A DNA stretch of 64,000 nucleotides. Origin: an uncultured Oscillospiraceae bacterium. Lineage in GTDB: Bacteria > Bacillota > Clostridia > Oscillospirales > Oscillospiraceae. Positions 34,495-43,029 of the stretch are shown here, piece by piece; position 1 is the stretch's first letter; each line of letters opens with the position of its first letter. Where the stretch lies: the NCBI GenBank assembly GCA_944387845.1, contig CALXGH010000019.1, positions 1 through 64,000 of the forward strand. The letters are read 5' to 3'. The notes beneath the pieces are model-generated. The model did no database searches. It saw nothing but the letters and a program-made list of their open reading frames with translations, and was not told where the DNA came from. Both the position numbers and the translations under genes were made by a program.

Positions 34495-35841
34495 TTGGTC
34501 TTTTCGGGTATTGATTTTATCTGTTATTTTTTACCTGCTTTTCTTCTTTGCTACTTTACCATACCTGAAAAATATCGAAAATATGTTCTTGTTCTGGGCA
34601 GTTTTATTTTTTACACCTCAGGTACTCTGGAGCATCCTCTTTACATTTTTCTTCTCATTGCCACTTCCCTTGTTGATTTTTATATTGGTCAGGCTATACA
34701 GACCCGCAAAAACGAAAAAAAGCAGTTTCTTATCATTGGCATATCATATAATCTGTTCTGGCTTCTTCTGTTTAAATACATGCCAGGAATATCCTCGTTG
34801 CCAGTCGGCATAAGCTTCTATACCTTTAAAGGTATTTCATATATGGTAGATGTATACACCGGCAAGATCCAGGCTGAAAAGCGCGTTTTGAATTTTGTTC
34901 TTTATATGTGCTTTTTCCCAGCCCTCACCGCCGGCCCCATCATCACCTATCCACAGTTTGAAGCTGGCAAGAGAGATACCTCTTTCGATTTAGAAAGATT
35001 CAAATCTGGTTTCTATACTTTTATCACAGGTCTTGGTCTCAAGGTTCTTTTGGCAAACAATCTGGCCTCAATGTGGCGAAACATACAGTCCATTGGTTTT
35101 GACAGTGTGTCCACACCTTTAGCCTGGCTGGGTGCAATCGCCCTCTCTCTTCAAATATATTTCGACTTCTACGGTTACTCACTCATGGCCGCGGGTATTG
35201 GTAAAATACTTGGCTACGCCATACCCAAAAACTTTAAACACCCTTACATGTCCCGCACAACGACCGAGTTCTGGAGAAGATGGCATATTACTCTGGGCGC
35301 TTTCTTTAGAAATTATGTATATATCCCTCTGGGTGGTAATAGAGGCGGCACTACGAAAACCATACGGAATCTTTTTGTAGTATGGGTATTAACAGGTATC
35401 TGGCACGGCTCGACCATCACCTTCCTTCTCTGGGGTGTATTTCTCTTTGTAGTTATCGTACTTGAAAAATATCTGTACGGCAATTTCCTCAGCAAGAACG
35501 CACTGGCCGGACACCTATACATGATATTGCTTATCCCTTTGTCATGGCTTATTTTCCAGATCGGAAATTTTGGAGAACTCGCAGTTTATTTCTCCCGACT
35601 CTTCCCATTTTTCGGTGGGGAAGTTTTCCCGACGCTAAAAACAGACTACATAAAATATCTTAGTGATTACGGCGTTTATATTCTCCTTGGCCTTCTGTTT
35701 TCCACATATCTCCCATACAATCTGCTGCGGAAAATTAATGGAAAATTTGTAGGCTGGGTATTCATGGCTATAGTTTTCGCACTGTCGATGTATTGCATTT
35801 TCAAAGGTCTTGATGACCCATTTTTATACTTCACGTTTTAG
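34495..35841 (+). CDS. MBOAT-family O-acyltransferase (AlgI/DltB-like)
   Basis: A 448-residue membrane-bound O-acyltransferase with about ten segments. Family landmarks: LPVGISFYTFKGISYMVDVY, TEFWRRWHITLGAFFRNYVY followed by IPLGGNRGG, and the putative catalytic His in WHGSTITFLLWG. Such proteins move an acyl (usually acetyl) group across the membrane to a cell-surface polymer. The SGNH gene 9 bases downstream is the expected partner that completes acetylation outside. Start is TTG, with AGGAGGG upstream. The acceptor polymer is not identifiable: no polysaccharide or D-alanylation genes are nearby. Confidence 0.93.
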   Translation: MVFSGIDFICYFLPAFLLCYFTIPEKYRKYVLVLGSFIFYTSGTLEHPLYIFLLIATSLVDFYIGQAIQTRKNEKKQFLIIGISYNLFWLLLFKYMPGISSLPVGISFYTFKGISYMVDVYTGKIQAEKRVLNFVLYMCFFPALTAGPIITYPQFEAGKRDTSFDLERFKSGFYTFITGLGLKVLLANNLASMWRNIQSIGFDSVSTPLAWLGAIALSLQIYFDFYGYSLMAAGIGKILGYAIPKNFKHPYMSRTTTEFWRRWHITLGAFFRNYVYIPLGGNRGGTTKTIRNLFVVWVLTGIWHGSTITFLLWGVFLFVVIVLEKYLYGNFLSKNALAGHLYMILLIPLSWLIFQIGNFGELAVYFSRLFPFFGGEVFPTLKTDYIKYLSDYGVYILLGLLFSTYLPYNLLRKINGKFVGWVFMAIVFALSMYCIFKGLDDPFLYFTF

Positions 35842-35850
35842 GTGGTGCTT

Positions 35851-36729
35851 ATGAGTATCAGAAAAGAAAACACAACATCTATAATTTTTATAATCTTATC
35901 TCTGCCTTTTGTCTTTCTCATAGCCTATATTATCTCAGGTGGCGGAACGGCGGACGCACAGGGTCCTTCTGTTATTGATCCGCCTGCAACAGGTGATGAG
36001 GTTCTGGCTCCTGACGGCGATGCGCCAGTTGAAAGCACAGATCCCATTGGCGATACCAAAGGTCCATCTGACGGCATTATAACAGGCAACGATGTAGGCA
36101 CAGGGTCAGGTTCCTCTGACAATCCGGGAGCAGGTACAGCATTATCCCCAGACGACATCTCCTTTGAAAACTGCCTGTTTATCGGCGACTCCAGAACAGT
36201 TGGCATAAGAGACTATTCAGGTATCGAGGGCGCTGATTTCTTTGCCGATGTTGGTATGAGCGTATTTAAAACAGATAGTATCAAGGTCTCCGTTGGAGAT
36301 ATGGGCAAAGTTACTCTTCAGGAGCTTCTATCCCAGAAAAAATATGACCGTATATATGTCATGCTGGGCATAAACGAGCTTGGCTATGCCTTCAATGATA
36401 TTGTGGAACAGTACACAAAACTCGTGGAGAGCATTACCGCTGCTCAGCCTGACGCAACAGTTTTCGTTATGGCAAATATGCACGTAGCAGAAAGCCGCAG
36501 CAGCACAGATAGTATTTACAACAATACCAACATAAACCGTCTTAACAATTCCATTTCAGAACTGGCTGACGGGGACAAAATCTTCTATCTGGACGTAAAT
36601 CCAATATTTGACGACGCTGGTGGCGCCCTTGACGCCTCCCTTACTTCCGACGGCACCCATATCTATGGTAAGCATTATCCAAGATGGGCCCAGTTCCTCC
36701 GCGAGGCTACTGCCGCCGCTCTGAGCTGA
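35851..36729 (+). CDS. Extracytoplasmic SGNH-hydrolase-like protein, MBOAT partner
   Basis: A 292-residue protein with one N-terminal membrane anchor (about 8-28, IIFIILSLPFVFLIAYII), a long Pro/Asp/Gly-rich unstructured region (30-110) and an SGNH domain. SGNH residues: catalytic Ser in FIGDSRTVG, Asn in VMLGINELG, and Asp/His in TSDGTHIYGKHY. By analogy with AlgJ/AlgX or PatB it should accept acyl groups from the MBOAT protein and pass them to a polymer. Start MSIRKENTT follows AGGTGG; it abuts the MBOAT gene, so the pair is one operon. Confidence 0.9.
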   Translation: MSIRKENTTSIIFIILSLPFVFLIAYIISGGGTADAQGPSVIDPPATGDEVLAPDGDAPVESTDPIGDTKGPSDGIITGNDVGTGSGSSDNPGAGTALSPDDISFENCLFIGDSRTVGIRDYSGIEGADFFADVGMSVFKTDSIKVSVGDMGKVTLQELLSQKKYDRIYVMLGINELGYAFNDIVEQYTKLVESITAAQPDATVFVMANMHVAESRSSTDSIYNNTNINRLNNSISELADGDKIFYLDVNPIFDDAGGALDASLTSDGTHIYGKHYPRWAQFLREATAAALS

Positions 36730-36872
36730 AGTTCTCCTCAAGCGTTTTACAATATTAGATAAAAAACCGCTATAACATCTTTATTGTTTTCCCAAAAGTT
36801 TCCCTTTTAAAATTCACATGTAGTCGCGTATATTTGAGTCAATCTGATGGGAAAAACTTATATAAGTATAAC

Positions 36873-36908
36873 AGGCGGGCAATTTACCCAAAGGTAAATT
36901 GCCCGCCT
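36873..36908. terminator. Bidirectional terminator between SGNH and arsC genes
   Basis: Perfect 16-bp stem (arm AGGCGGGCAATTTACC) with loop CAAA. Confidence 0.88.
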
Positions 36909-36943
36909 GAAATCGTTATCTGCAAAAATATCATTTTAAAAAG

Positions 36944-37354
36944 TTATAACATTCCATTATCTATTCTGTCTTTTAGCTCAAAAATCTTTTTTTCAATAAT
37001 ATGGATTGCTTCTAAAAAAGTTTCATCATCCTTACCGGTTGGGTCATCCAGGCCCTAGTTCTCCCTATATTGGCATGGCAGTGAAGGGCAGGATACATTG
37101 CACCCCATGGTTATCACAATGTCCACCGGTGGAATCTCAGACAACAGTTTGCTGTGCTGCTTCTGTTCCATATCCACACCGTAAAGCTGTTTCATTAGTC
37201 GTACTGCATCCTGGTTGATTTTCGGCTTTGTTTCCGTCCCTGCAGAATAGCTATCAAACACATCCTCAGCCAGCAGTTTTCCCAGTGCTTCTGCTATCTG
37301 ACTACGGCAGGAATTATGGACGCACACAAAGGCTACTTTTGGTTTTTGGCGCAT
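36944..37354 (-). pseudogene. arsC: Arsenate reductase (thioredoxin-type) with in-frame amber codon
   Basis: Reading through a TAG at 37055-37057 gives a 136-residue ArsC, the normal length. The first 99 residues hold the LMW-phosphatase-like P-loop CVHNSCRS and the downstream catalytic cysteines in GCNVSCPSLPC. After the TAG, which stands where relatives have Trp (YRE-N-W-GLDDP), the frame resumes GLDDPTGKDDETFLEAIHII and ends at TAA. Only the terminal helix is cut off, so a shortened protein with all cysteines could remain. AGGGGG precedes the ATG. TAG is an ordinary stop elsewhere in the window, so recoding is unlikely. A sequence error is the main alternative. Confidence 0.85.
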
Positions 37355-37357
37355 AGG

Positions 37358-37705
37358 TTACCCCCTGACCTTCTCGATCAGTGCTTTGGCCTCATCCTTT
37401 TTCAAAACTTTGCCATATGACACGACCTGTCCATCAACCACCAACGCCGGAGTTGTCATCACTCCATAAGCGGCAATCTGCGTAAAATCTGTAACATGAT
37501 CGATCGTAGTCTCCATCCCCAACTCTGCCAGAGCCTCGCAAGCGGCCTGCTCCAAAGCGTTACATTTATCGCAGCCAGATCCAAGCACTTTAATGCCAAT
37601 GGACGCTTTGTCCGTCTCTGTCTGAACCATTGTCTCAGGTGCACAGCTACTGTCGCAGCAACAGGAATTCTTTTTATCTTTTTTATTTCTACTAAAAAGT
37701 CCCAT
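37358..37705 (-). CDS. Thioredoxin-like small redox-active disulfide protein
   Basis: A 115-residue thioredoxin-fold protein of the MTH895/TM0996 type. The active-site motif is GSGCDKCNALEQA, with the cis-Pro segment MTTPALVVDG. The N-terminal 30 residues are basic and cysteine-rich (SCCCDSSC). Members often sit beside ArsP/COG0701 permeases and arsenic genes, as here. AGGAGG precedes the ATG. It lies between the damaged permease and arsC. Confidence 0.87.
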   Translation of the reverse strand: MGLFSRNKKDKKNSCCCDSSCAPETMVQTETDKASIGIKVLGSGCDKCNALEQAACEALAELGMETTIDHVTDFTQIAAYGVMTTPALVVDGQVVSYGKVLKKDEAKALIEKVRG

Positions 37706-37722
37706 ACTTCATACCTCCTAAC

Positions 37723-38115
37723 TTAAATGAATAGAAATTGGAATACATTGAACAAATAACCTACCATAATAATCCCAACCGTACATACGCCAATAAACAG
37801 CGGTATAGAGGAACAGGAACAAAATGGAGTTGCTGTGCCTAACAGCGCCGATATGATGTTTGCGCCAATCCCATGAAAACGTCCTAAAATCTTCTTACTG
37901 CGCTCTGGAGGAAAGTAGCTTTGAATATATGAAATGACAAAAATCAGAAAGCACAGCAGAACAGTAATCTTAATCACATCATAAAGGAAAAATTGAACGC
38001 CGCCTCCAAGGCTGCTGCCTATATCCAATCCTAACATAGATAGGCCATTGCCAATCAGCTCATTTAGCCATTTCATTCCCAAAACCTGATCTTGAAAGAA
38101 TTTCCATATACCCAC
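37723..38115 (-). pseudogene. ArsP/COG0701-type permease with large internal deletion
   Basis: A 130-residue remnant. The first 110 residues match the N-terminal half of these roughly 320-residue permeases: YDVIKITVLLCFLIFVISYI, SYFPPERSKKILGRFHG and TPFCSCSSIPLFIG, the last being the metal-site signature. Then it jumps directly to a C-terminal end, GVCTVGIIMVGYLFNVFQF, which in full-length relatives follows about 190 residues later. The joint lies where both ends read FxG, so I infer an in-frame deletion between short repeats. Loss of half of the membrane segments should inactivate transport. Start is GTG with AAGG. Confidence 0.8.
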
Positions 38116-38150
38116 AACAAAAACCTTACTTTACACAAAATAGACAACAT

Positions 38151-38166
38151 ATCAAAAATTTTTGAT
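38151..38166 (-). promoter_or_regulatory. ArsR operator before the permease gene
   Basis: Perfect 16-bp palindrome ATCAAAAATTTTTGAT. On the minus strand TTGATA (its right arm) and TAAAGT, 16 bases apart, could be a promoter for permease-redox-arsC. Confidence 0.75.
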
Positions 38167-38177
38167 GTTTTAATTGA

Positions 38178-38212
38178 AGATAAACGCCATCGATATTAGA
38201 TGGCGTTTATCT
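38178..38212 (-). terminator. Terminator of arsR
   Basis: Perfect 14-bp stem (arm AGATAAACGCCATC), 7-base loop; it starts at the arsR stop codon and lies before the permease operator. Confidence 0.75.
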
Positions 38213-38521
38213 TTCACAGGAAAGATCCTGATCGTCTTGTTCTACATTGGGTGTTATAATAGCACGCAACCTTTCCAGCGCCATTTCTCCTCCAGCCTTA
38301 CTCAAACGGTAGTGCGTCCATTTACCTTCCTGCCGACTAGTTACAATACCAGAATCACACAAAATTTTCATGTGATATGACAGTCCCGATTGGGTCAAAT
38401 CCATCGGTTCCTGTAAGACGCAGGCGCATTTCTCACCACTGCGTAATTGCTCCAAAATAGCAAGCCGCTTTGGATCGCACAGCGCTTTGAACACTTTGGC
38501 ATCCTCTTTGTACTTTCCCAT
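38207..38521 (-). CDS. arsR: ArsR-family arsenic-responsive repressor
   Basis: A 104-residue winged-helix repressor. The arsenite-binding Cys pair is in GEKCACVLQE, at the start of the recognition region, and DLTQSGLSYHMKILCDSGIV is the DNA-binding helix. Binding of As(III) or Sb(III) releases DNA. GAGGTG precedes the ATG. It has its own promoter, operator and terminator, followed by a second operator before the permease, so it should control two transcripts. Its targets are damaged, but this gene looks intact. Confidence 0.93.
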   Translation of the reverse strand: MGKYKEDAKVFKALCDPKRLAILEQLRSGEKCACVLQEPMDLTQSGLSYHMKILCDSGIVTSRQEGKWTHYRLSKAGGEMALERLRAIITPNVEQDDQDLSCER

Positions 38522-38532
38522 CTGATCACCTC

Positions 38533-38585
38533 ATATCAAAAATTCTTGATATGAATAGTATATGCAGTAAGGTTTTGTTTGCCAA
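38533..38585 (-). promoter_or_regulatory. arsR promoter and operator
   Basis: Minus strand TTGGCA (38580-38585), 17 bases, TATACT (38557-38562). Directly downstream lies the 20-bp near-palindrome ATATCAAAAATTCTTGATAT (38533-38552), with one mismatched pair, matching the second operator at 38151-38166. It covers the transcription start region. Confidence 0.85.
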
Positions 38586-38630
38586 TATATAAAGAATTAT
38601 TTTACTTTCACTTATCAAAAGTTCGGCATA

Positions 38631-38668
38631 AAAAGCCGCAAGCCAAAATAAATTGGCTTGCGGCTTTT
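38631..38668. terminator. Terminator downstream of clpE
   Basis: 16-bp stem (arm AAAAGCCGCAAGCCAA) with a 6-base loop and T runs; on the minus strand it follows clpE. Confidence 0.85.
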
Positions 38669-38739
38669 TACTTTACAATGATCGCTGTCGCCCCTTGCAG
38701 CATTTTTCATGTACCTATGACATAGGGCAGCTATTTTAT

Positions 38740-41025
38740 TTAAACAACAAGGACCTTTATCTCATCATTTTCCGCTGTTATACCAACTTTCTTTATGTCG
38801 GTATTGTAATTATCAACGATCTCAGCAGCGATTTTGTCCTCAATGTCTTTCTGAACAGCGCGGCGAAGGTTTCTCGCGCCGTATGTGATTGAGTATGACT
38901 TCTTCACAAGATAATCGATGACCGTATCGTCATAGATAAATTCCATGTTTTTCTCAGCAAGGCTTTCCTTCAGTTCTTCCAACATAAGACGGGCAATTTT
39001 TCTGAAGTTCTCCTCAGTCAGGTGGTTGAAGCAAACTATCTCGTCTACCCTGTTTATAAACTCAGGCCGCAAGAACTCCTGAAGTGCCTTCATGGCTTTG
39101 TCCTTACCCTGCTCAGATACGCTATGTCCAAAGCCCACTGTTCCGGTTTTCTTGTCGCTTCCGGCGTTTGTGGTCATGATAATAATTGCGTTTTCGAAGT
39201 TTACTGTTCTGCCCTGAGCATCGGTTATCCTACCGTCGTCCAAAATCTGGAGCAGTATGTTCATGATATCCGGGTGCGCTTTTTCAATCTCATCAAAAAG
39301 AACAACACTGTACGGCTTTCTGCGTATCTTCTCCGTAAGCTGGCCGGCCTCATCATAGCCAACATAGCCCGGAGGGGATCCTATGAGCCTTGAAACAGAG
39401 TGCTTTTCCATGTACTCTGACATATCTATTCTGATGAGAGACTCCGGCGCGTGGAACATATCTTCAGCAAGTCGTTTTACAAGTTCTGTCTTGCCTACGC
39501 CTGTAGAACCTACGAAAATAAAGGAAACCGGTTTGTGTTTTGCGCCGATACCTACACGGTTGCGCTTTATAGCTGCACATACAGCGTCTACTGCTTCGTC
39601 CTGGCCAACAATGTGCTTTTTCAGTCTGTCGCCCAGCTCTGAGAGTTTTTTGTGCTCATCCTCTTTTATGCTAGAGGCAGGAATCCTGGTCCAGAGTTCA
39701 ATTATTCTGGCAAGGTTCTCAACTTTAAGCTCTGGCGCACCCTGGCCCTCAAGCCTTGTAAGTTCGTCTGTTATTCTAAGTTCCTCGCTTCTCAGCGTGG
39801 CAAGGCGCTCATAATCTCCTTCTTTTTCAGCAGAAGACATAAGCATCTCCCGCTCCTTAGATATGTCAGCCATATCCTTTCTCAGCTGGGCAGCTCTTGC
39901 GTAGTTCTCATTTTTCAAATTCACGTCAGAGCACGCCTCGTCGATAAGGTCTATGGCCTTATCCGGCAGGAATCTATCGGTAATATATCTCTCGGACAAA
40001 ATTACTGCCTGGCGGGCTATCTCATCGCTTATCTTAACGCCGTGGTAGTCCTCATAATATTTTTTAATACCTTTGAGTATCTCCACAGAGTCAGCAATGC
40101 TCGGTTCATTTACCGTTACCGGCTGGAATCTTCTTTCAAGGGCCGTATCCTTTTCAATATGCTTTCTGTACTCTGAGAAAGTTGTGGCACCGATAACCTG
40201 TATCTCGCCTCTTGACAGAGCCGGCTTCAATATATTGGCTGCGTTCATGGAGCCCTCGGCATCTCCGGCACCAACAATATTGTGGACTTCGTCAATTACA
40301 AGGATAACATTACCCTGCTTTTTGACTTCGTCGATAAGTCCCTTCATTCTGCTCTCAAACTGGCCCCGGAACTGTGTTCCTGCAACAAGGGCTGTGAGAT
40401 CCAGAAGGAGGACTTCCTTATCCTTAAGTTTATATGGTACCTGACCGTCATATATTCTCTGAGCAAGACCCTCTGCAATAGCTGTCTTACCTACGCCTGG
40501 CTCACCGATAAGGCACGGATTGTTCTTCTGACGGCGATTTAATATCTGGATAACCCTCTCCAGCTCCTCCTGACGGCCTATCATCCTGTCAAGCTTTCCT
40601 TCCGCTGCTTTGGCGGTAAGGGATATACAGTAATTGTCCAAAAACTTCCGTTTTCTACCCTCAGCGCGTTCTCTTGGCTGGCGTGGCGGCATCTCGGCAT
40701 TGGAACTCTGACTCTCCGGACCTCCGAAAAGTTTATTTAAAAACGGGAATGTGGCTGTTTTTCCCTCGTTATCCTCATCGTTTTCTTCAGGTATCTCCTG
40801 AAGGCTTTCAGCTCCACCGAATGCCTCAAGCATATCCTCAGAAAGGGAGTCAAGGTCATCTTCCGTAATACCCATCTTCTTCATAATGTCGTCCACAGGC
40901 TGTATATTTAATTCTTTGGCGCATTTCAGGCAAAGTCCCTCATTCGTGGAAACGCCGTTTTCAATTTTGGTGATAAATATCACCGCAACGTTTTTCTTGC
41001 ATCTGGCGCATAAGGTCGGCTGCAT
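38740..41025 (-). CDS. clpE: ATP-dependent Clp protease ATPase, ClpE type
   Basis: Unfoldase for ClpP, induced by stress in many Gram-positive bacteria. The 761 residues hold an N-terminal Cys4 zinc finger (CARCKKN...CLKCAKEL), which distinguishes ClpE from ClpC, then AAA1 (Walker A GEPGVGKTA), a UVR-type coiled middle region and AAA2 (Walker A GSTGVGKTE, with a ClpP-binding loop expected near VGFGHS). AGGGGG precedes the ATG. No CtsR-like repeat was seen in the upstream region by eye. It is a single gene. Confidence 0.94.
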   Translation of the reverse strand: MQPTLCARCKKNVAVIFITKIENGVSTNEGLCLKCAKELNIQPVDDIMKKMGITEDDLDSLSEDMLEAFGGAESLQEIPEENDEDNEGKTATFPFLNKLFGGPESQSSNAEMPPRQPRERAEGRKRKFLDNYCISLTAKAAEGKLDRMIGRQEELERVIQILNRRQKNNPCLIGEPGVGKTAIAEGLAQRIYDGQVPYKLKDKEVLLLDLTALVAGTQFRGQFESRMKGLIDEVKKQGNVILVIDEVHNIVGAGDAEGSMNAANILKPALSRGEIQVIGATTFSEYRKHIEKDTALERRFQPVTVNEPSIADSVEILKGIKKYYEDYHGVKISDEIARQAVILSERYITDRFLPDKAIDLIDEACSDVNLKNENYARAAQLRKDMADISKEREMLMSSAEKEGDYERLATLRSEELRITDELTRLEGQGAPELKVENLARIIELWTRIPASSIKEDEHKKLSELGDRLKKHIVGQDEAVDAVCAAIKRNRVGIGAKHKPVSFIFVGSTGVGKTELVKRLAEDMFHAPESLIRIDMSEYMEKHSVSRLIGSPPGYVGYDEAGQLTEKIRRKPYSVVLFDEIEKAHPDIMNILLQILDDGRITDAQGRTVNFENAIIIMTTNAGSDKKTGTVGFGHSVSEQGKDKAMKALQEFLRPEFINRVDEIVCFNHLTEENFRKIARLMLEELKESLAEKNMEFIYDDTVIDYLVKKSYSITYGARNLRRAVQKDIEDKIAAEIVDNYNTDIKKVGITAENDEIKVLVV

Positions 41026-41138
41026 ATATGTGTTCCCCCTTTAAGCGGCTGTACGCCGCGGAAAAATCAAATTTTTAATCAAAATCTATTATATAAAATT
41101 TTCAGCTTATTAATTATAAATTATAAATTGTATTTTTA

Positions 41139-42236
41139 TTACTTAAGTACCGACGCGTAGTTGACTTTGGCCGCGATCAGGTGCCCATTTTTCATCATAA
41201 GTATGTCCTGAACCTCACCGAGATCCTCAAAGGACTTCTTCTCATTTCCATATTTTGAATATATCTTAACTCCGCTGGTGGTCAGCACCGCAAATTTGCT
41301 TCCGGATATAGATATCTTCATAACTGACGAGATTCCTTCCGCCATTCCAACTTCCTTGCCGTTTTTAACTGTTATTGCAGTACAGTCGTCTCCGATGGAA
41401 TAGCTGCTAAGAACCACAGCGTGAAGCCCGCTTGTCCCAAGACAGTAGCCTCTCAGGTACTTGCCCTCAAAACCATAGGTTTTTTTCAGTTCTCCTTTTT
41501 CATTTATAGTGTATATCCCGCTCTGGCTTATAGCATCCACACTGCTGCTTCCGCTGAAAACCATATCAATGAGAACTTCTTCACACTCATATTTTCCAAT
41601 CTCATCACCAGAAGCGACATCTATGAACACCACTCTGCCTCCTGACTCAGCTACGCAAAGGGCCGCCATAATCTCACTGTTCCCGCTCAGACAGGCGGAC
41701 ATAACATAGGCTTCTCCTGAGTACCAGTCCAGAATCTTCTGGCCTGCATTATTATAAACGGTAACTATACCGTTATAACCTTCTTCTCTGGCGCAAACAA
41801 CAGCGTATCCCTCGTCATTCACATTGGCGCTTATTATCGCCGTGTCTCCGTCCCGTGAGTAGAGAACTTTATCACTGGTAAACACTTTTGCAGTCTTGCC
41901 GCCAATATCATAGGCAATACCATATTCCCCATTTGACTTTACAGCCGGCGAAACCATATCAAAAGTATCATTTAGGGTCTGTTCCCCAGTTAGGTCCACT
42001 ACCTGTATTCCTCTGACCGAAACAATGGCCAAGCACCCATCAACTTCTGCGTAGTTCTTGTCAGCGTATCCGGAATAACTGATTTCATCAGCGGCGCCAC
42101 CCAAAAACTTTGTAATAGAGCCGATCATGGATGTGATATTATCTTTAAAATAAAACGCAGTAGCTGCAATCAAAGCAGCAGCCAAAAGTAAAAAAACAAA
42201 CTTTGGTTTTCTTCCGCTCCGCTTTCTCTTTTCCAT
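41139..42236 (-). CDS. Membrane-anchored DUF5711-like beta-propeller protein
   Basis: A 365-residue protein with a basic N-terminus, one membrane segment (about 12-30, FVFLLLAAALIAATAFYF) and an outside part made of repeated four-strand units (GCLAIVSVRGIQVVDL; YAVVCAREEGYNGIVTVYNN; GSKFAVLTTSGVKIYSKYGN), as in a WD40-like propeller. I believe this is DUF5711; function unknown. AAGGTAGG precedes the ATG. It lies 9 bases after truA in a run of genes on the minus strand. Confidence 0.83.
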   Translation of the reverse strand: MEKRKRSGRKPKFVFLLLAAALIAATAFYFKDNITSMIGSITKFLGGAADEISYSGYADKNYAEVDGCLAIVSVRGIQVVDLTGEQTLNDTFDMVSPAVKSNGEYGIAYDIGGKTAKVFTSDKVLYSRDGDTAIISANVNDEGYAVVCAREEGYNGIVTVYNNAGQKILDWYSGEAYVMSACLSGNSEIMAALCVAESGGRVVFIDVASGDEIGKYECEEVLIDMVFSGSSSVDAISQSGIYTINEKGELKKTYGFEGKYLRGYCLGTSGLHAVVLSSYSIGDDCTAITVKNGKEVGMAEGISSVMKISISGSKFAVLTTSGVKIYSKYGNEKKSFEDLGEVQDILMMKNGHLIAAKVNYASVLK

Positions 42237-42245
42237 ATTCCTACC

Positions 42246-43010
42246 TTATCGATTCATCATTTCACCTACCGGGCCATCGTACCAAATATTTGTAAGGTAC
42301 AGCCCCTGGGGCGGGACCGTTGGACCTGTCAGCCGTCTGTCCCTTGTTTTTAATATGTTTTTGATATCATCGGGGTCTATCTTCCCCTCTGAGGCATATA
42401 TCAGTGTTCCTGTCATGGCCCGAACCATATTATAAAGGAACCCGTCAGCACATACCCTGCACTCTATAATGGAACCTTTCTGCTCCACTTCAAAATAGTA
42501 TACCGTCCTGACCGTAGTCTTTGTCTCGGTACCCACAGATCTAACCGCCGCGAAGTCGTTTGTACCAACAAACTGTCTGGCACACCGGCTCATTGCCTCT
42601 ACATTAAGTTTAGCGGGATAAAAATACGCCCGGTTTCGGTAAAAGGGATCTTTAATACGTGAATTATATATCCTATATGTGTACTCTTTTTTAATACAAG
42701 ATAAAATAGAATTAAAATTTTCCTCTGCTTCAACGGCGTCCATTACCGCAATATCATCAGGTAGCTGGGCGTTTAATGCAAGGGGTATCCTGTCTGTGGG
42801 GATCCTGCTGTCCGTTTTGAAATTAGCGCAGTACCTCTCGGCGTGTACACCGGCATCAGTCCTGCCGCAGCCGACCACTTTGACGCTATGGCCGCATATT
42901 TTTGACAGGGCCTTTTCCAAGGTCTCAGCAACAGTGATCTCCGTTTTCTGCACCTGCCAGCCGTGGTAATTGGTCCCGTCATATCTCAGGCGCAGAGCTA
43001 TATTCCTCAT
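42246..43010 (-). CDS. truA: tRNA pseudouridine(38-40) synthase
   Basis: Modifies uridines 38-40 of tRNA anticodon arms. The 254-residue protein starts MRNIALRLRYDGTNYHGWQV and has the catalytic Asp in GCGRTDAGVHAERY. FLYNMVRAMTGTLIYASEGK is the conserved C-terminal helix. AAGGTG lies before the ATG. It is in the common clostridial order ecfA1-ecfA2-ecfT-truA. Confidence 0.96.
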   Translation of the reverse strand: MRNIALRLRYDGTNYHGWQVQKTEITVAETLEKALSKICGHSVKVVGCGRTDAGVHAERYCANFKTDSRIPTDRIPLALNAQLPDDIAVMDAVEAEENFNSILSCIKKEYTYRIYNSRIKDPFYRNRAYFYPAKLNVEAMSRCARQFVGTNDFAAVRSVGTETKTTVRTVYYFEVEQKGSIIECRVCADGFLYNMVRAMTGTLIYASEGKIDPDDIKNILKTRDRRLTGPTVPPQGLYLTNIWYDGPVGEMMNR

Positions 43011-43029
43011 TCTATCACACCTTTAGAGT

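Noticed and set aside
37055-37057. TAG as a recoded sense codon (for example pyrrolysine) in arsC
   Set aside because: TAG ends other genes in the window normally (15378, 57070) and no recoding genes are present. A nonsense mutation is simpler.
38629-38670. Insertion-sequence ends or transposon relic
   Set aside because: The inverted repeat is a terminator with a T run. No transposase gene or terminal repeats were found in the window.
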